Positions 8,542 to 17,266 of a DNA stretch of 64,000 nucleotides are shown in pieces. Made by a program: the position numbers and the translations under genes. A model generated the notes under the pieces. It had not been told where the DNA came from, made no database searches, and saw only the letters and a program-made list of their open reading frames with translations. The DNA is taken from positions 3,986,501 to 4,050,500 of the forward strand of contig NZ_OY780933.1 of the NCBI RefSeq assembly GCF_963676065.1. The letters run 5' to 3'. How positions within the stretch are numbered: the first letter of the stretch is position 1; every line of letters begins with the position of its first letter. This DNA is from Maridesulfovibrio sp. Lineage in GTDB: Bacteria > Desulfobacterota > Desulfovibrionia > Desulfovibrionales > Desulfovibrionaceae.

Positions 8542-9584
8542 TGCTGCGTTTTGTGATGCCTGCCATTGCCTTGGGGTGTATGGCACTAATGCTGGTAGGA
8601 GCTTGGTTCATCTACCGCAACTGGACTTTTATGAATATCCCCCCGGAACAGGAAGGGCGTGAGGTTCTTTTCACTGTAGAACAGGGCCAGCCTCTGTGGA
8701 CAATTGCCACCGATCTAGGTCGGGCCGGGCTGATCACGGATGTAAAACAGTTCCGTGAATATGCGCAGGTACAGGGCAAAGCCTCAAAAGTACGGGCAGG
8801 AGAATTCAGCCTTTGGTCCAACATGACTGCCCCGCAGATCCTTGAAACCCTGACCACCTCTTCCGGCATCCTGCATAAATTTTCCGTCCGTGAAGGACTC
8901 ACATGGTGGAATACGGCGGAAAAAGCAGACCAATCGGGACTCACAGACTACGCGTCTTTTAAGAAGGCAGTATACGATCCGGAACTTCTGGCTGAATTTC
9001 ATATCCCCGCCAAAAATGCGGAGGGATACCTTTTCCCGGAAACCTACCTGCTGACCCGGCCCAAAAAGGAAAGCGGCAAAGTCATAGTCAAAACTATGCT
9101 CAAAGAATTCCGTGAAGCGGCAAACAAGGCATGGAATGGTAAAATCCCCTCCCCGGCAGAAGTATACAAGACAGTAATCCTTGCTTCCCTTGTAGAGAAA
9201 GAGACAGGTGATGCAAGTGAGCGCAGAACAATTGCCGGGGTTTTCGTAAACCGTCTGAACAAAGGTTATCTACTGCAATGCGACCCTACCATCATCTACG
9301 GATTGGGAGAAACATTTGACGGAAACCTGCGCAAAAGACACCTTACTGATAAGTCCAACCCCTATAATTCTTACCAACACAGGGGGCTCCCTCCCGGACC
9401 GATATGCTCTCCGGGGCTTGAATCGCTCAAAGCAGCCATTAACCCCGAGAAACATTCATATCTATACTTTGTAGCCAAAGGAGATGGATCACATTACTTC
9501 AGTAAATCTCTCAAAGAGCACAACGCCGCGGTTAAGAAATACCAGCTTCGCAGAAACAGAAAAACTTACCGCTCATATAATTAG
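8541..9584 (+). CDS. mltG: Endolytic peptidoglycan transglycosylase MltG (YceG family)
   Basis: A membrane-anchored lytic transglycosylase. The chosen start is the ATG at 8541 that overlaps the ruvX stop (TGATG) and leads straight into a transmembrane segment (MLRFVMPAIALGCMALMLVG). An alternative TTG at 8463, behind GGAGG, would add 26 polar residues translated from inside ruvX. A LysM-like subdomain follows (about 45-115). The catalytic region contains LVEKETGDASERRTIAGVF, whose first Glu is the expected catalytic acid, followed by LLQCDPTIIYGLG. MltG cleaves nascent glycan strands and so sets their length. A strong bidirectional terminator follows. Confidence 0.92.
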   Translation: MLRFVMPAIALGCMALMLVGAWFIYRNWTFMNIPPEQEGREVLFTVEQGQPLWTIATDLGRAGLITDVKQFREYAQVQGKASKVRAGEFSLWSNMTAPQILETLTTSSGILHKFSVREGLTWWNTAEKADQSGLTDYASFKKAVYDPELLAEFHIPAKNAEGYLFPETYLLTRPKKESGKVIVKTMLKEFREAANKAWNGKIPSPAEVYKTVILASLVEKETGDASERRTIAGVFVNRLNKGYLLQCDPTIIYGLGETFDGNLRKRHLTDKSNPYNSYQHRGLPPGPICSPGLESLKAAINPEKHSYLYFVAKGDGSHYFSKSLKEHNAAVKKYQLRRNRKTYRSYN

Positions 9585-9601
9585 ATTCCACCCACATCTC
9601 T

Positions 9602-9650
9602 AAAGAAAAGACGGTCTTGAATAAGAATACTCAAGACCGTCTTTTCTTTT
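9602..9650. terminator. Bidirectional terminator between mltG and the receiver-STAS gene
   Basis: A perfect 19-bp inverted repeat (9602-9620 and 9631-9649, core AAGACGGTCTTGA) with a 10-nt loop, and T-rich on both exits. It serves converging genes. Confidence 0.93.
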
Positions 9651-9674
9651 TTAAATTCTGCCGAATACTGCACA

Positions 9675-10388
9675 TTAAATCTTTTCCCGAGCCTCCTGCT
9701 CTGTCTCATAAACAGAAGCTATTTGGGTAATACCCATGGAATCCAGTACACAGCGAAAATTATCTGAAAGACCGGCTATCAGCACATCACAGCCGCGGGT
9801 GCGGGTCTTTTCAACCAGCTTAAATAAGCAATCCATCGCCGCCCCGTTGATGGATGACTTTTCCTCAAAAACCAATAGAAAACTCCCTTTCGCGGTGGCA
9901 AGAGCCTCATCAAAAACATCAAGCAGCAGCCCCTCTGATTTGGAGGTAAGGTTCCCGGTTACCTTGATTAAAGCAAGGTCTTCTTCAAGGGTGAGGCTGA
10001 TATCGTTCTGCCTGCTTCGGGAAAATTTAATCCTGTCTGCAGAGAGCTGAAGTGCTTTTTCCAGTTCTTCACGCTTGACCGGTTTATTGAGAAAATCCGT
10101 TGCGTCAAGATTAAGGGCCTTAATGGCAAGATCCATATCTCCATGCCCGGTGATGACGATGACTTCCGAGTCCGGCGACATGGATTTAATCTTGCCCAGA
10201 ACCTGCAGCCCGTCCATACCCGGCATTTTAATGTCAGTCAGGACCAGATCCGGCCTTTCCGTATCAAACAAGCTGATTCCAGATTCTCCGTTTTCAGCGG
10301 TCAGAACCTCATGCCCGTATGCGGTAAGCAGCATCCGAAACATGTTCAGAGTCGCTTTTTCATCATCAATTACAAGAATTCTACTCAC
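9675..10388 (-). CDS. Response regulator: receiver domain fused to a STAS domain
   Basis: 237 aa from a GTG at 10388, which sits 6 bp after AGGGG; a TTG two codons upstream is too close to that site. Residues of about 1-120 are a complete receiver (VIDDE, phospho-acceptor in VLTDIKMPGMDG, ITGHGD, LNKPVK). The C-terminal half resembles a STAS/anti-sigma-antagonist domain (EKSSINGAAMDCLFKLV), so the output is probably protein binding rather than DNA binding. It ends the minus-strand operon PilZ, binding lipoprotein, histidine kinase, regulator and is the likely partner of the kinase 50 bp upstream. Confidence 0.85.
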   Translation of the reverse strand: MSRILVIDDEKATLNMFRMLLTAYGHEVLTAENGESGISLFDTERPDLVLTDIKMPGMDGLQVLGKIKSMSPDSEVIVITGHGDMDLAIKALNLDATDFLNKPVKREELEKALQLSADRIKFSRSRQNDISLTLEEDLALIKVTGNLTSKSEGLLLDVFDEALATAKGSFLLVFEEKSSINGAAMDCLFKLVEKTRTRGCDVLIAGLSDNFRCVLDSMGITQIASVYETEQEAREKI

Positions 10389-10438
10389 ACCCAACCCCTG
10401 AATATACTGTCTATTTAACGTTAAAATATAACTATTTT

Positions 10439-12469
10439 TTAATTTTCATCCGGGGCAGCCGGGAAAGATATAATGAAAGATGCTCCTTTTCCCGGTTCAC
10501 TTTCAATATCTATGCAGCCCTTATAGTCTCTTACTATGCCATAGGTAATGGCAAGACCCAACCCCATGCCATATCCTACCTCTTTGGTACTGAAGAATGG
10601 TTCAAATATCTTATTACGGACTTCATCAGATATACCGGCTCCGGTATCTGATACACGGGCACAAACCATCCCATCATTCTCATAAGTATATATATTAATG
10701 AAATCTTCGTTGCTCGGTTCAATTTTTTCCCGCTTTTCGGAAATAGCATCGCGGGCATTGTTCACCAGATTAAGAAAAACCTGCTGCAACCGGTTATCCT
10801 CTGCAACGACCTTTGGCAGACTGTCTCCAAGATTCAGGCGTATATAGATATTCTGCAACTCAAACTGCTTGGTAACCAGTGCCAGAACCCCGCTCACCGG
10901 TGCATTGATATCCACCTTCTCCGTCTTTAGACCGGACTTCCTCCCGAACGCACGAAGGGCACTGATAATCTCTGCTGCGCGATCAACCTGCGTACTGACT
11001 TCACGTGCTACCTCCGCAAGCTGTGAACCGGGAATATCACGTCCCTGCTCTGCCATAAAGGCTAGGTATTCACTGCCGATTTTGATGGCATTGAGCGGCT
11101 GATTAACTTCATGGGCCACCCCGGCGGACATTTCACCAAGTGATTTCATTTTGGCGGCCTGCACCAATTGGGCGTCTTTTTCAATAATCTCTGTCACATC
11201 GTTGACTGCCACAATCATGGAAGGCTTGCTTTTATAAGTAATGGGACAGACATGCATGTTCACATAAACCGGATTACCACCCTTACGATAATGAATTATT
11301 TTAGGATAATAGACACATCCGGAAGGGCCTCCGTACTCTTCGAAAGCCTTTATGCATTCTTCGTTGGCTTCGGGTCCGAGTCGTAAAAACTGCGCCCCTA
11401 TCAACTCAGACCGGGAATAACCGTAAAGTTCTGTAACCCGCGGGTTGGCGTCGATAATTGTAAAATCATTACATGAAACCACCAGAACCGGGTCCGGCCC
11501 GCTATCGAATAAAGATTTATATTTCTCCTCCGATTCACGCAACCTGCGCCTGTAAAGCTTGATAGACCAGACCATGTTACGGAAACTGTCCGCCAGTTGG
11601 ACAACTTCGTCACCCTCCCGCTTGTAGTAAAAATAGCAATCCCGGCACTGTTGAAGGTTGGTATGACCATCCATCTCGGGGTTTCCGCCATAAGTGGAAA
11701 GATCAAAATGCCAACAGGGAAAATCTGTATTGTAATACGCCGGACAATTGGAAGCACTCCAGTCCGCTCCACCGGCAAGCAGATCAGGACTGATATCAAA
11801 ATTCCCGCGTGAAAGTTCATCTGATACCCGGGTCAGAGTGCTGACAGGCTGAGTGATATATTTAGCAAGGCGGTAGCTGATCAAAAAAATGATGATTACC
11901 ACAAAGGAGATGAAGCCGAGAAAAGTGAACCTGAGAGTTGAAACCAGCTGATCGATATGAATCTTGTTCAGCCCTACATGGACAGTACCTATGCGGTAAA
12001 GACCTTCCTTGATGGGCACCGCAATATCATAGGCCGAAGTCCTGCCCAGATCGACACGGCGCACAGATTTCTTCTCACCTTCGGGAATCGGATTAGCAAG
12101 ATCAAGTCCCTTGGGAAAGGGCTTAGTAAATGTGTGACAAAGAACTTCCCCATCCTTGCCCAGTATATAAATGTAAGTGATCAGATGCTGTCTTTCGCGC
12201 AGAGTGGCTTCTTCAAAAGCAAGACTGAGCAATCTGGGATAATCCTTATCCAGAATGTAACCGCCTCCGCGCTCAGCGATGGAATAAGCAATGGCCACCC
12301 CGCGCAGTTCCAGTTCCTTGGTCAGGGAAGAGACTAAAATCCAGCGGGCCAGCAAGGCGATGACAGCACTGATGATCAGGATAACCCCTAGAGTTGAGAA
12401 AAAGATCTTATTCTTGAGAGTCAGCCCGGAAAAACGTTCCATGAGCTTCTCTTTTGAAACAGAAATCAT
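10439..12469 (-). CDS. Sensor histidine kinase with Cys-rich (two-CW-like) insert in the HAMP region, PAS and HATPase
   Basis: 676 aa. The ATG at 12469 overlaps the stop of the upstream binding-protein gene as ATGA, which fixes the start. Order: TM1 (about 22-46), extracytoplasmic sensor, TM2 (about 182-203), first HAMP helix (204-222), a polar insert with Cys242, Cys252, Cys275 and Cys278 (FPCWHFD ... CRDCYFYY), second HAMP-like helix (288-312), PAS (320-430), HisKA with His453 in GVAHEVNQPLN, and a HATPase (GMGLGLAITYGIV). It is an inner-membrane kinase, probably sensing through the adjacent binding lipoprotein. Its sensor domain resembles that of the kinase at 18502. Confidence 0.92.
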   Translation of the reverse strand: MISVSKEKLMERFSGLTLKNKIFFSTLGVILIISAVIALLARWILVSSLTKELELRGVAIAYSIAERGGGYILDKDYPRLLSLAFEEATLRERQHLITYIYILGKDGEVLCHTFTKPFPKGLDLANPIPEGEKKSVRRVDLGRTSAYDIAVPIKEGLYRIGTVHVGLNKIHIDQLVSTLRFTFLGFISFVVIIIFLISYRLAKYITQPVSTLTRVSDELSRGNFDISPDLLAGGADWSASNCPAYYNTDFPCWHFDLSTYGGNPEMDGHTNLQQCRDCYFYYKREGDEVVQLADSFRNMVWSIKLYRRRLRESEEKYKSLFDSGPDPVLVVSCNDFTIIDANPRVTELYGYSRSELIGAQFLRLGPEANEECIKAFEEYGGPSGCVYYPKIIHYRKGGNPVYVNMHVCPITYKSKPSMIVAVNDVTEIIEKDAQLVQAAKMKSLGEMSAGVAHEVNQPLNAIKIGSEYLAFMAEQGRDIPGSQLAEVAREVSTQVDRAAEIISALRAFGRKSGLKTEKVDINAPVSGVLALVTKQFELQNIYIRLNLGDSLPKVVAEDNRLQQVFLNLVNNARDAISEKREKIEPSNEDFINIYTYENDGMVCARVSDTGAGISDEVRNKIFEPFFSTKEVGYGMGLGLAITYGIVRDYKGCIDIESEPGKGASFIISFPAAPDEN

Positions 12470-13671
12470 TTTGTGACCCTCTGTTTCAAAAGACCCCAAT
12501 CACTGATCAACTCAAATTTTCCATTCCTGAAACGGGTAAAATACACCTTATCCATACCCTGATGGTCCATCGCACCATACGAAACGGTGACCCCCGGAGC
12601 TATCTCATATTTGTTCATGGATTCAATGGCCTTGATAAAACCATTACGGCTGAGCTCCCGGCCGCTGCGTTGTAGACCCTCTACAAGTATGCGGGCATTG
12701 AAAAACCCCTCCAGCCCTACAAGGCTGGGACTATCCTCTGGGTAATATTTATCAAGCAGTCTGATGTAGTCAGAGGCCTCGGACTCCGCAAGGTCATTAT
12801 CATCGGCAAAAGGCGGAACCACCTGCGACATGATAATCAGTTCATCCTGAAAATTAAGTTTACGCGCAAATTCACGCGCCCCCATGAATGATACAGTATA
12901 GTAAACCGGGCTGATTCCTTCCCGTTGCAGACTGTTCATAAACTTTATACACGGTCCGCTGGTACCGATCATGAAAACTGCTTCGGCTCCGGAATCCTTT
13001 ATGCGCGCCACTCCCTCGCTCACGTCAAGAGAACCTCTGGTATAGGAGCCCCTTGCCACCGGTTCAAGGCCGTAATCTTTCATGGCCAGCTCAGTACCGG
13101 TCAAACCATCAAAACCGAATGCGTCATACTGGTAAAAAACTGCTATTTTTTTAATACCGAGATCTTCAACCATATGACGCACGGCCTCTCTTGTTTCCTG
13201 ATAGTAGGAGGGCCGGATATTAATTACATAACGGCTGAACGGTTTTCGCAGGGCGTCCGCCCCGGTGAACATACCAAGCAGGGGGATACGGGCATCAGTC
13301 ACCAGCGGCAGAACCTCTACGGTAGTAGGAGTTCCCACATAGCAGAACAGAGCGAATATCTTATCCTCAATGATCAGTTTCTGTGTATTTATCAGACATT
13401 TCGGAGGATCATAAGAATCATCATAAGCAACCACTTCCACCGTCCGGCCGTGTACACCGCCGTTAGCATTAACATAGCTCAGGTAAGCCAGTGCCCCATG
13501 CAGGGTCTGAGTTCCCAGATAACTGGCATGGCCTTCAAGGGCCAACGAAGACCCCAGAACTACTTTATCAGCATAAATTCCGGCGTTTTCGTTTTCCTCA
13601 ACCTCAATGGATACGGTGCTGTCGCACGCATACAGCAACAGAAGCAGGATCAAAAATAATATTTTCTTCAT
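12466..13671 (-). CDS. Periplasmic binding protein, branched-chain amino acid (LIV/PBP1) type, lipoprotein
   Basis: 401 aa with a lipoprotein signal: a hydrophobic stretch followed by LLLYACDS, with Cys16 as the acylation site. Asp at +2 would favour inner-membrane retention under the E. coli Lol rule. The mature protein is a type I two-lobe binding protein (LGSSLALEGHASYLG near 41; YDDSYDPPKC; CYVGTPTTVEVLP; VFYQYDAFGFDG). Such proteins usually deliver ligands to ABC permeases, but no permease gene is present. Instead the gene is joined by an ATGA overlap to a sensor kinase, so a sensory role is inferred. It is clearly homologous to the protein at 17267. Confidence 0.9.
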   Translation of the reverse strand: MKKILFLILLLLLYACDSTVSIEVEENENAGIYADKVVLGSSLALEGHASYLGTQTLHGALAYLSYVNANGGVHGRTVEVVAYDDSYDPPKCLINTQKLIIEDKIFALFCYVGTPTTVEVLPLVTDARIPLLGMFTGADALRKPFSRYVINIRPSYYQETREAVRHMVEDLGIKKIAVFYQYDAFGFDGLTGTELAMKDYGLEPVARGSYTRGSLDVSEGVARIKDSGAEAVFMIGTSGPCIKFMNSLQREGISPVYYTVSFMGAREFARKLNFQDELIIMSQVVPPFADDNDLAESEASDYIRLLDKYYPEDSPSLVGLEGFFNARILVEGLQRSGRELSRNGFIKAIESMNKYEIAPGVTVSYGAMDHQGMDKVYFTRFRNGKFELISDWGLLKQRVTK

Positions 13672-13680
13672 AAATCAGAT

Positions 13681-14751
13681 CTAGTGTTCAGGATGGTTCA
13701 GACTCATGGCCATAACCGCCTGTCCCTTAAAGAGAGAACTCCGTTTACGTGGCGGAACCTTCAGGCTACGCAAGAATTGAAAACTCAACCGGGTCATCCC
13801 CCGGCCCATGGCCCGGGCTGCACGCACCTCAGCATAAATAAGGTGCGGCTGAAAAACCTTACGGCCAGGGTTATAGATCAACATGCACAAAATGACTTTA
13901 TTATTACGGGCAATTACATTGCCCCCCTTGCGAACCACGGCAGTAAGCGCGATACCGCCTTTTGATATATCGAGCACCTGCTCTGCGGATGGATTGGGAA
14001 TTCTGAATTTACGATTATCGATGAGCACATCCGGTTCGGATTTATCCAGAATATAATCCAGATCGTAATCGTCCGACTCAAGCTGCCAGATTTTAATCTT
14101 GATGTAGCGCTGGTCCGCAACCTTGCGCCGGGCAAAAACTCTTCTCTTGATAAAACCGAAAGATGAGCGGCGAGTTATGACCATTCCTTTTTCATCAGAT
14201 TTACTCTTTACCTGACCGATGAAGGCATTAACTTTCTTTTCGCCCCGCAGCATTTCAGAGAATATGCATTTTACCTGAGTGCCGGGATCAATGAATTCTC
14301 CACTAACCAAATCCTTAAAAGTAACCACCACATCGAGACCTTCAATCCCGCTGACGTTAACCACGGCCGCAAGAGAACGCTGACCGGAGCGCTCGACCAA
14401 TACGTCCAGCTGCATTTTACTCATGACCAGCTTATTTAGGATATCTTCATCGCTGGAAACCTTCCACGGTTCGTTTCCGGCAGAGATATTCCGCGCGACT
14501 CTCCTCACATGCTTTTCTTTGTCATTCAGTTCCTGATAATCAATTTTTAAACCGAAAGGAGTATTTTTCAGCAACGTGTAAATAAATTTTCTCCAGCTGT
14601 ATTTTTTCACCCAGTAGCAGAACAACAGCACCAGAATACCTGCAGCCAAAAACACAAAAAAGATTTTAACTTCTCCGGGCATGGGAGGCAGGCCGTGGAA
14701 AGTATCCTGGATAGTCCCCAGAAATTTTGAGTCTACTTTCGACTGTATCAT
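13681..14751 (-). CDS. Membrane-anchored PilZ-like c-di-GMP effector candidate
   Basis: 356 aa. One N-terminal transmembrane helix (about 30-48, FFVFLAAGILVLLFCYWV) is followed by a YcgR-like cytoplasmic region. KRRVFARRKV (about 205-214) and, further on, LDISKGGIAL match the RxxxR and (D/N)xSxxG elements that bind c-di-GMP in PilZ domains, with a longer than usual distance between them. It heads the minus-strand operon, 9 bp upstream of the binding-lipoprotein gene, and faces the receiver/HD-GYP operon across a 246-bp divergent gap. Direct c-di-GMP binding is an inference from the motifs. Confidence 0.72.
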   Translation of the reverse strand: MIQSKVDSKFLGTIQDTFHGLPPMPGEVKIFFVFLAAGILVLLFCYWVKKYSWRKFIYTLLKNTPFGLKIDYQELNDKEKHVRRVARNISAGNEPWKVSSDEDILNKLVMSKMQLDVLVERSGQRSLAAVVNVSGIEGLDVVVTFKDLVSGEFIDPGTQVKCIFSEMLRGEKKVNAFIGQVKSKSDEKGMVITRRSSFGFIKRRVFARRKVADQRYIKIKIWQLESDDYDLDYILDKSEPDVLIDNRKFRIPNPSAEQVLDISKGGIALTAVVRKGGNVIARNNKVILCMLIYNPGRKVFQPHLIYAEVRAARAMGRGMTRLSFQFLRSLKVPPRKRSSLFKGQAVMAMSLNHPEH

Positions 14752-14997
14752 AAGAACGTTTTTACTGTAAAAATTAAGAGCAACTTCACCAACCTTGCGG
14801 CGTACAGGCTCAGTTCAAAATAATAAATCAAAACAAGAAAAGAACAATCTATGGGACAACTATACTCTTATTGTGAATAAGGATATACACTACATTTTAT
14901 AAAATTATTTAATTATTTTTTTCATAAACTACCTCTTGCCGAGGTCGAATACAATATGTAAATATGATTTCAGTTTGGTAGCAAAGGAGGAAGGTTT

Positions 14998-15384
14998 ATG
15001 GTCGGAAAAATTCTAGTTGTGGATGATGAAGTACACATCCGGATGCTTCTAGAGCAGACTTTGGAAGAACTTGAAGACGATTTCGACGTCGAGTTGCTGT
15101 CAGCTGAAAATGGGGAAGAAGGGTTGGACTGTATTCGCGAAGAACGTCCGAATCTGGTTTTTCTGGATATCATGATGCCGTACATGAACGGCTATGAAGT
15201 CTGTCAGGCTGTCCGCGAGGATGAAGAACTTTCAAATGTAACAATCATACTCCTGACTGCAAAAGGACAGGAGGCTGACCGTAAACACGGCCTCGAACTC
15301 GGAGCCGAACGTTACATGACCAAACCTTTCGATCCAGACGAAATTCTTGAGGTAGCCAAATCAATTCTGAACATAAAGGACTGA
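14998..15384 (+). CDS. Stand-alone response regulator receiver (CheY-like)
   Basis: 128 aa consisting of one receiver domain only. The acidic pocket is VVDDEVHIR, the phospho-acceptor Asp is in VFLDIMMPYMNG, the conserved Thr in ILLTAKG and the Lys in MTKPFDPDEI. The ATG follows AAAGGAGGAAGG, a near-ideal ribosome binding site. It is 10 bp from the HD-GYP gene, so it may act as its diffusible input partner or as an acceptor from one of the two neighbouring kinases. Confidence 0.93.
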   Translation: MVGKILVVDDEVHIRMLLEQTLEELEDDFDVELLSAENGEEGLDCIREERPNLVFLDIMMPYMNGYEVCQAVREDEELSNVTIILLTAKGQEADRKHGLELGAERYMTKPFDPDEILEVAKSILNIKD

Positions 15385-15394
15385 TGAACCCCAC

Positions 15395-17161
15395 ATGAAT
15401 GCAGGACTGAATCCGGAAATAAATCTAAAAAGAATTATTAAGCCCAAAAAGCTGAAATCCTTCTTACAAAAAGCGCTGCCGCTACTCCCCGAAGACTCGG
15501 TTCTCTGCGTCTATTGTGATGAGTTTCCTATTTTCTGTGATGAGCCCGTAAGCCATTCCTTTGCAGAAACAATCCACAGCCCTATCAAGACACCGACCGG
15601 TGCGAATCTCCACCTCGGCACTTTCATTCACAACCGTGCAGAACTTTCAGGTCCGCAACAGAATCACATCAGGTCCATACTGGAATTTACCGCCTTTTCC
15701 ATCTCAAATTATATTGAATCCGAAACCGCCAGAAGGTTGATCGGGGAAGAAACCTTATCCAAATACAGGGAACTCGCCCTCCTGCACCGCTCCATAGTGG
15801 AACTGAACAATTCCCTGAGACTGAAAGATGTAATTACCGCCCTTACCAACGAATGCAAAACTTCAGCATTACCAGCTGAAATGGGTGCGGTTTTCCTGCC
15901 GGAAGAAGAAGGATTCACAATATTTGAAAGTTTCGGCAATGTATCCACAGATGAATTGAAAAATCTTGTGGAGTGCGCACTTTTCAAAGACATCATCTCC
16001 AGCCTGCGCGGCGAAATAATTAACGATGTCAGCAAAGATAAACGCTGTCAGGGTAAATTATACGGCAAAATCCGCTCCATGCTGATCATGCCCATTCCAT
16101 CGCCCAATGTCTGTGAGGGAGTCCTGGTGCTGACCTCACCCGAAACAAACGCTTTCAACGCGGCCAATCTTAAGCACGTTGGCACCCTCTCATCAGTTGC
16201 CGGAATTTCCATCAGTAACGCATACAATTTTGAATCCATACGAGTGCTTATGGATGCACTTCTCAAGGCACTGGCGGAAGCAATCGACGCAAGGGATCCC
16301 TTCACCGCCGGCCACTCAGAAAGAGTCGCGTATCTCGGAGTTTCATTTGCGAGACAGATTTCGCAGGATAATGAAAAATTTCAGGACATAAATTTTACTG
16401 ATGAACAGCTCAGGGAAATTTTCTATTCCGGCATTCTGCATGATATCGGCAAAATAGGCATCAAGGAAGAAGTCCTGACCAAGAAAACCCGGCTGCCCAA
16501 ATCCATGATTGATGTAATCGGCATGCGCTTAAAACTTTTCGGCATCCACCACATGCATGCGTGGGAAGATGATTATAAACGCCTCAAACGCATCAACTCG
16601 TCTTTAAGCCCGAATAAAGAAGACCTTGATTTTGTTGATTCCATGAGTTTCATAAATTTTAAGGTAAACGGCTCCACCATCCACATGCTGCAACCGGAGG
16701 AACGGGAGTGCCTGACCGTACAACAAGGAAACCTGACCGATGAAGAACGCATGGAAATAGAACGACATCCGGCAGAAAGTAAAAGAATCCTTGAACACAT
16801 TCCCTTTCAGGACGATCTTTCCCAACTGCTGACTATTATCGGTCAGCATCATGAAAGAATGGACGGTTCCGGCTATCCGGAAGGCATAACCGGTGAACGA
16901 ATTCTTATCCAGAGCCGCATTCTGTCTATTGTGGACATCTATGATGCAATAACTCAGGAAAGACATTACAAACCCGCAACCCCAAAAGAAAGAGCTCTGA
17001 AAATCCTTGATCTTGAAGCCGGAGAAGGCAAGCTGGACCGGGATTTGGTAGACCTGTTCATTAATAATATTTCTGAAATCGAAGCTGGAGCCGAGTCAAT
17101 CGATCTTGATCGTCCGGTCTCTACGAGGTTCTGTAAAATACCAAACTACAATATGAATTAA
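15395..17161 (+). CDS. GAF-HD-GYP domain protein, probable c-di-GMP phosphodiesterase
   Basis: 588 aa. A GAF-like region of about 125-290 is followed by an HD-GYP domain. AGHSERVAYLG, GILHDIGKIGIK, QHHERMDGSGYPEGI, VDIYDAIT and the trailing helices give the metal-ligand set of active HD-GYP enzymes, which hydrolyse c-di-GMP. About 75 extra residues sit between HDIGKIGIKEEVLTK and LTDEERMEIERHP, where typical HD-GYP proteins have a short link. No membrane helix is evident. It follows the receiver gene by 10 bp, and a terminator separates it from the second binding-protein gene. Confidence 0.9.
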   Translation: MNAGLNPEINLKRIIKPKKLKSFLQKALPLLPEDSVLCVYCDEFPIFCDEPVSHSFAETIHSPIKTPTGANLHLGTFIHNRAELSGPQQNHIRSILEFTAFSISNYIESETARRLIGEETLSKYRELALLHRSIVELNNSLRLKDVITALTNECKTSALPAEMGAVFLPEEEGFTIFESFGNVSTDELKNLVECALFKDIISSLRGEIINDVSKDKRCQGKLYGKIRSMLIMPIPSPNVCEGVLVLTSPETNAFNAANLKHVGTLSSVAGISISNAYNFESIRVLMDALLKALAEAIDARDPFTAGHSERVAYLGVSFARQISQDNEKFQDINFTDEQLREIFYSGILHDIGKIGIKEEVLTKKTRLPKSMIDVIGMRLKLFGIHHMHAWEDDYKRLKRINSSLSPNKEDLDFVDSMSFINFKVNGSTIHMLQPEERECLTVQQGNLTDEERMEIERHPAESKRILEHIPFQDDLSQLLTIIGQHHERMDGSGYPEGITGERILIQSRILSIVDIYDAITQERHYKPATPKERALKILDLEAGEGKLDRDLVDLFINNISEIEAGAESIDLDRPVSTRFCKIPNYNMN

Positions 17162-17163
17162 CT

Positions 17164-17196
17164 TACCCCGGACAATTATCCCGGAGTATTTTTTTT
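17164..17196 (+). terminator. Terminator after the HD-GYP gene
   Basis: TAC..CCGG and CCGG..GTA arms form an 8-bp stem with one mismatch, followed by eight T residues (17189-17196). It may attenuate rather than fully stop transcription into the next gene. Confidence 0.65.
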
Positions 17197-17266
17197 GTCC
17201 GCAACCAGCCAGAAGATTCAGTGGGAAAAGGGAATCCCAAGGCTGCAAACTCTTGGAATTTCCGGT

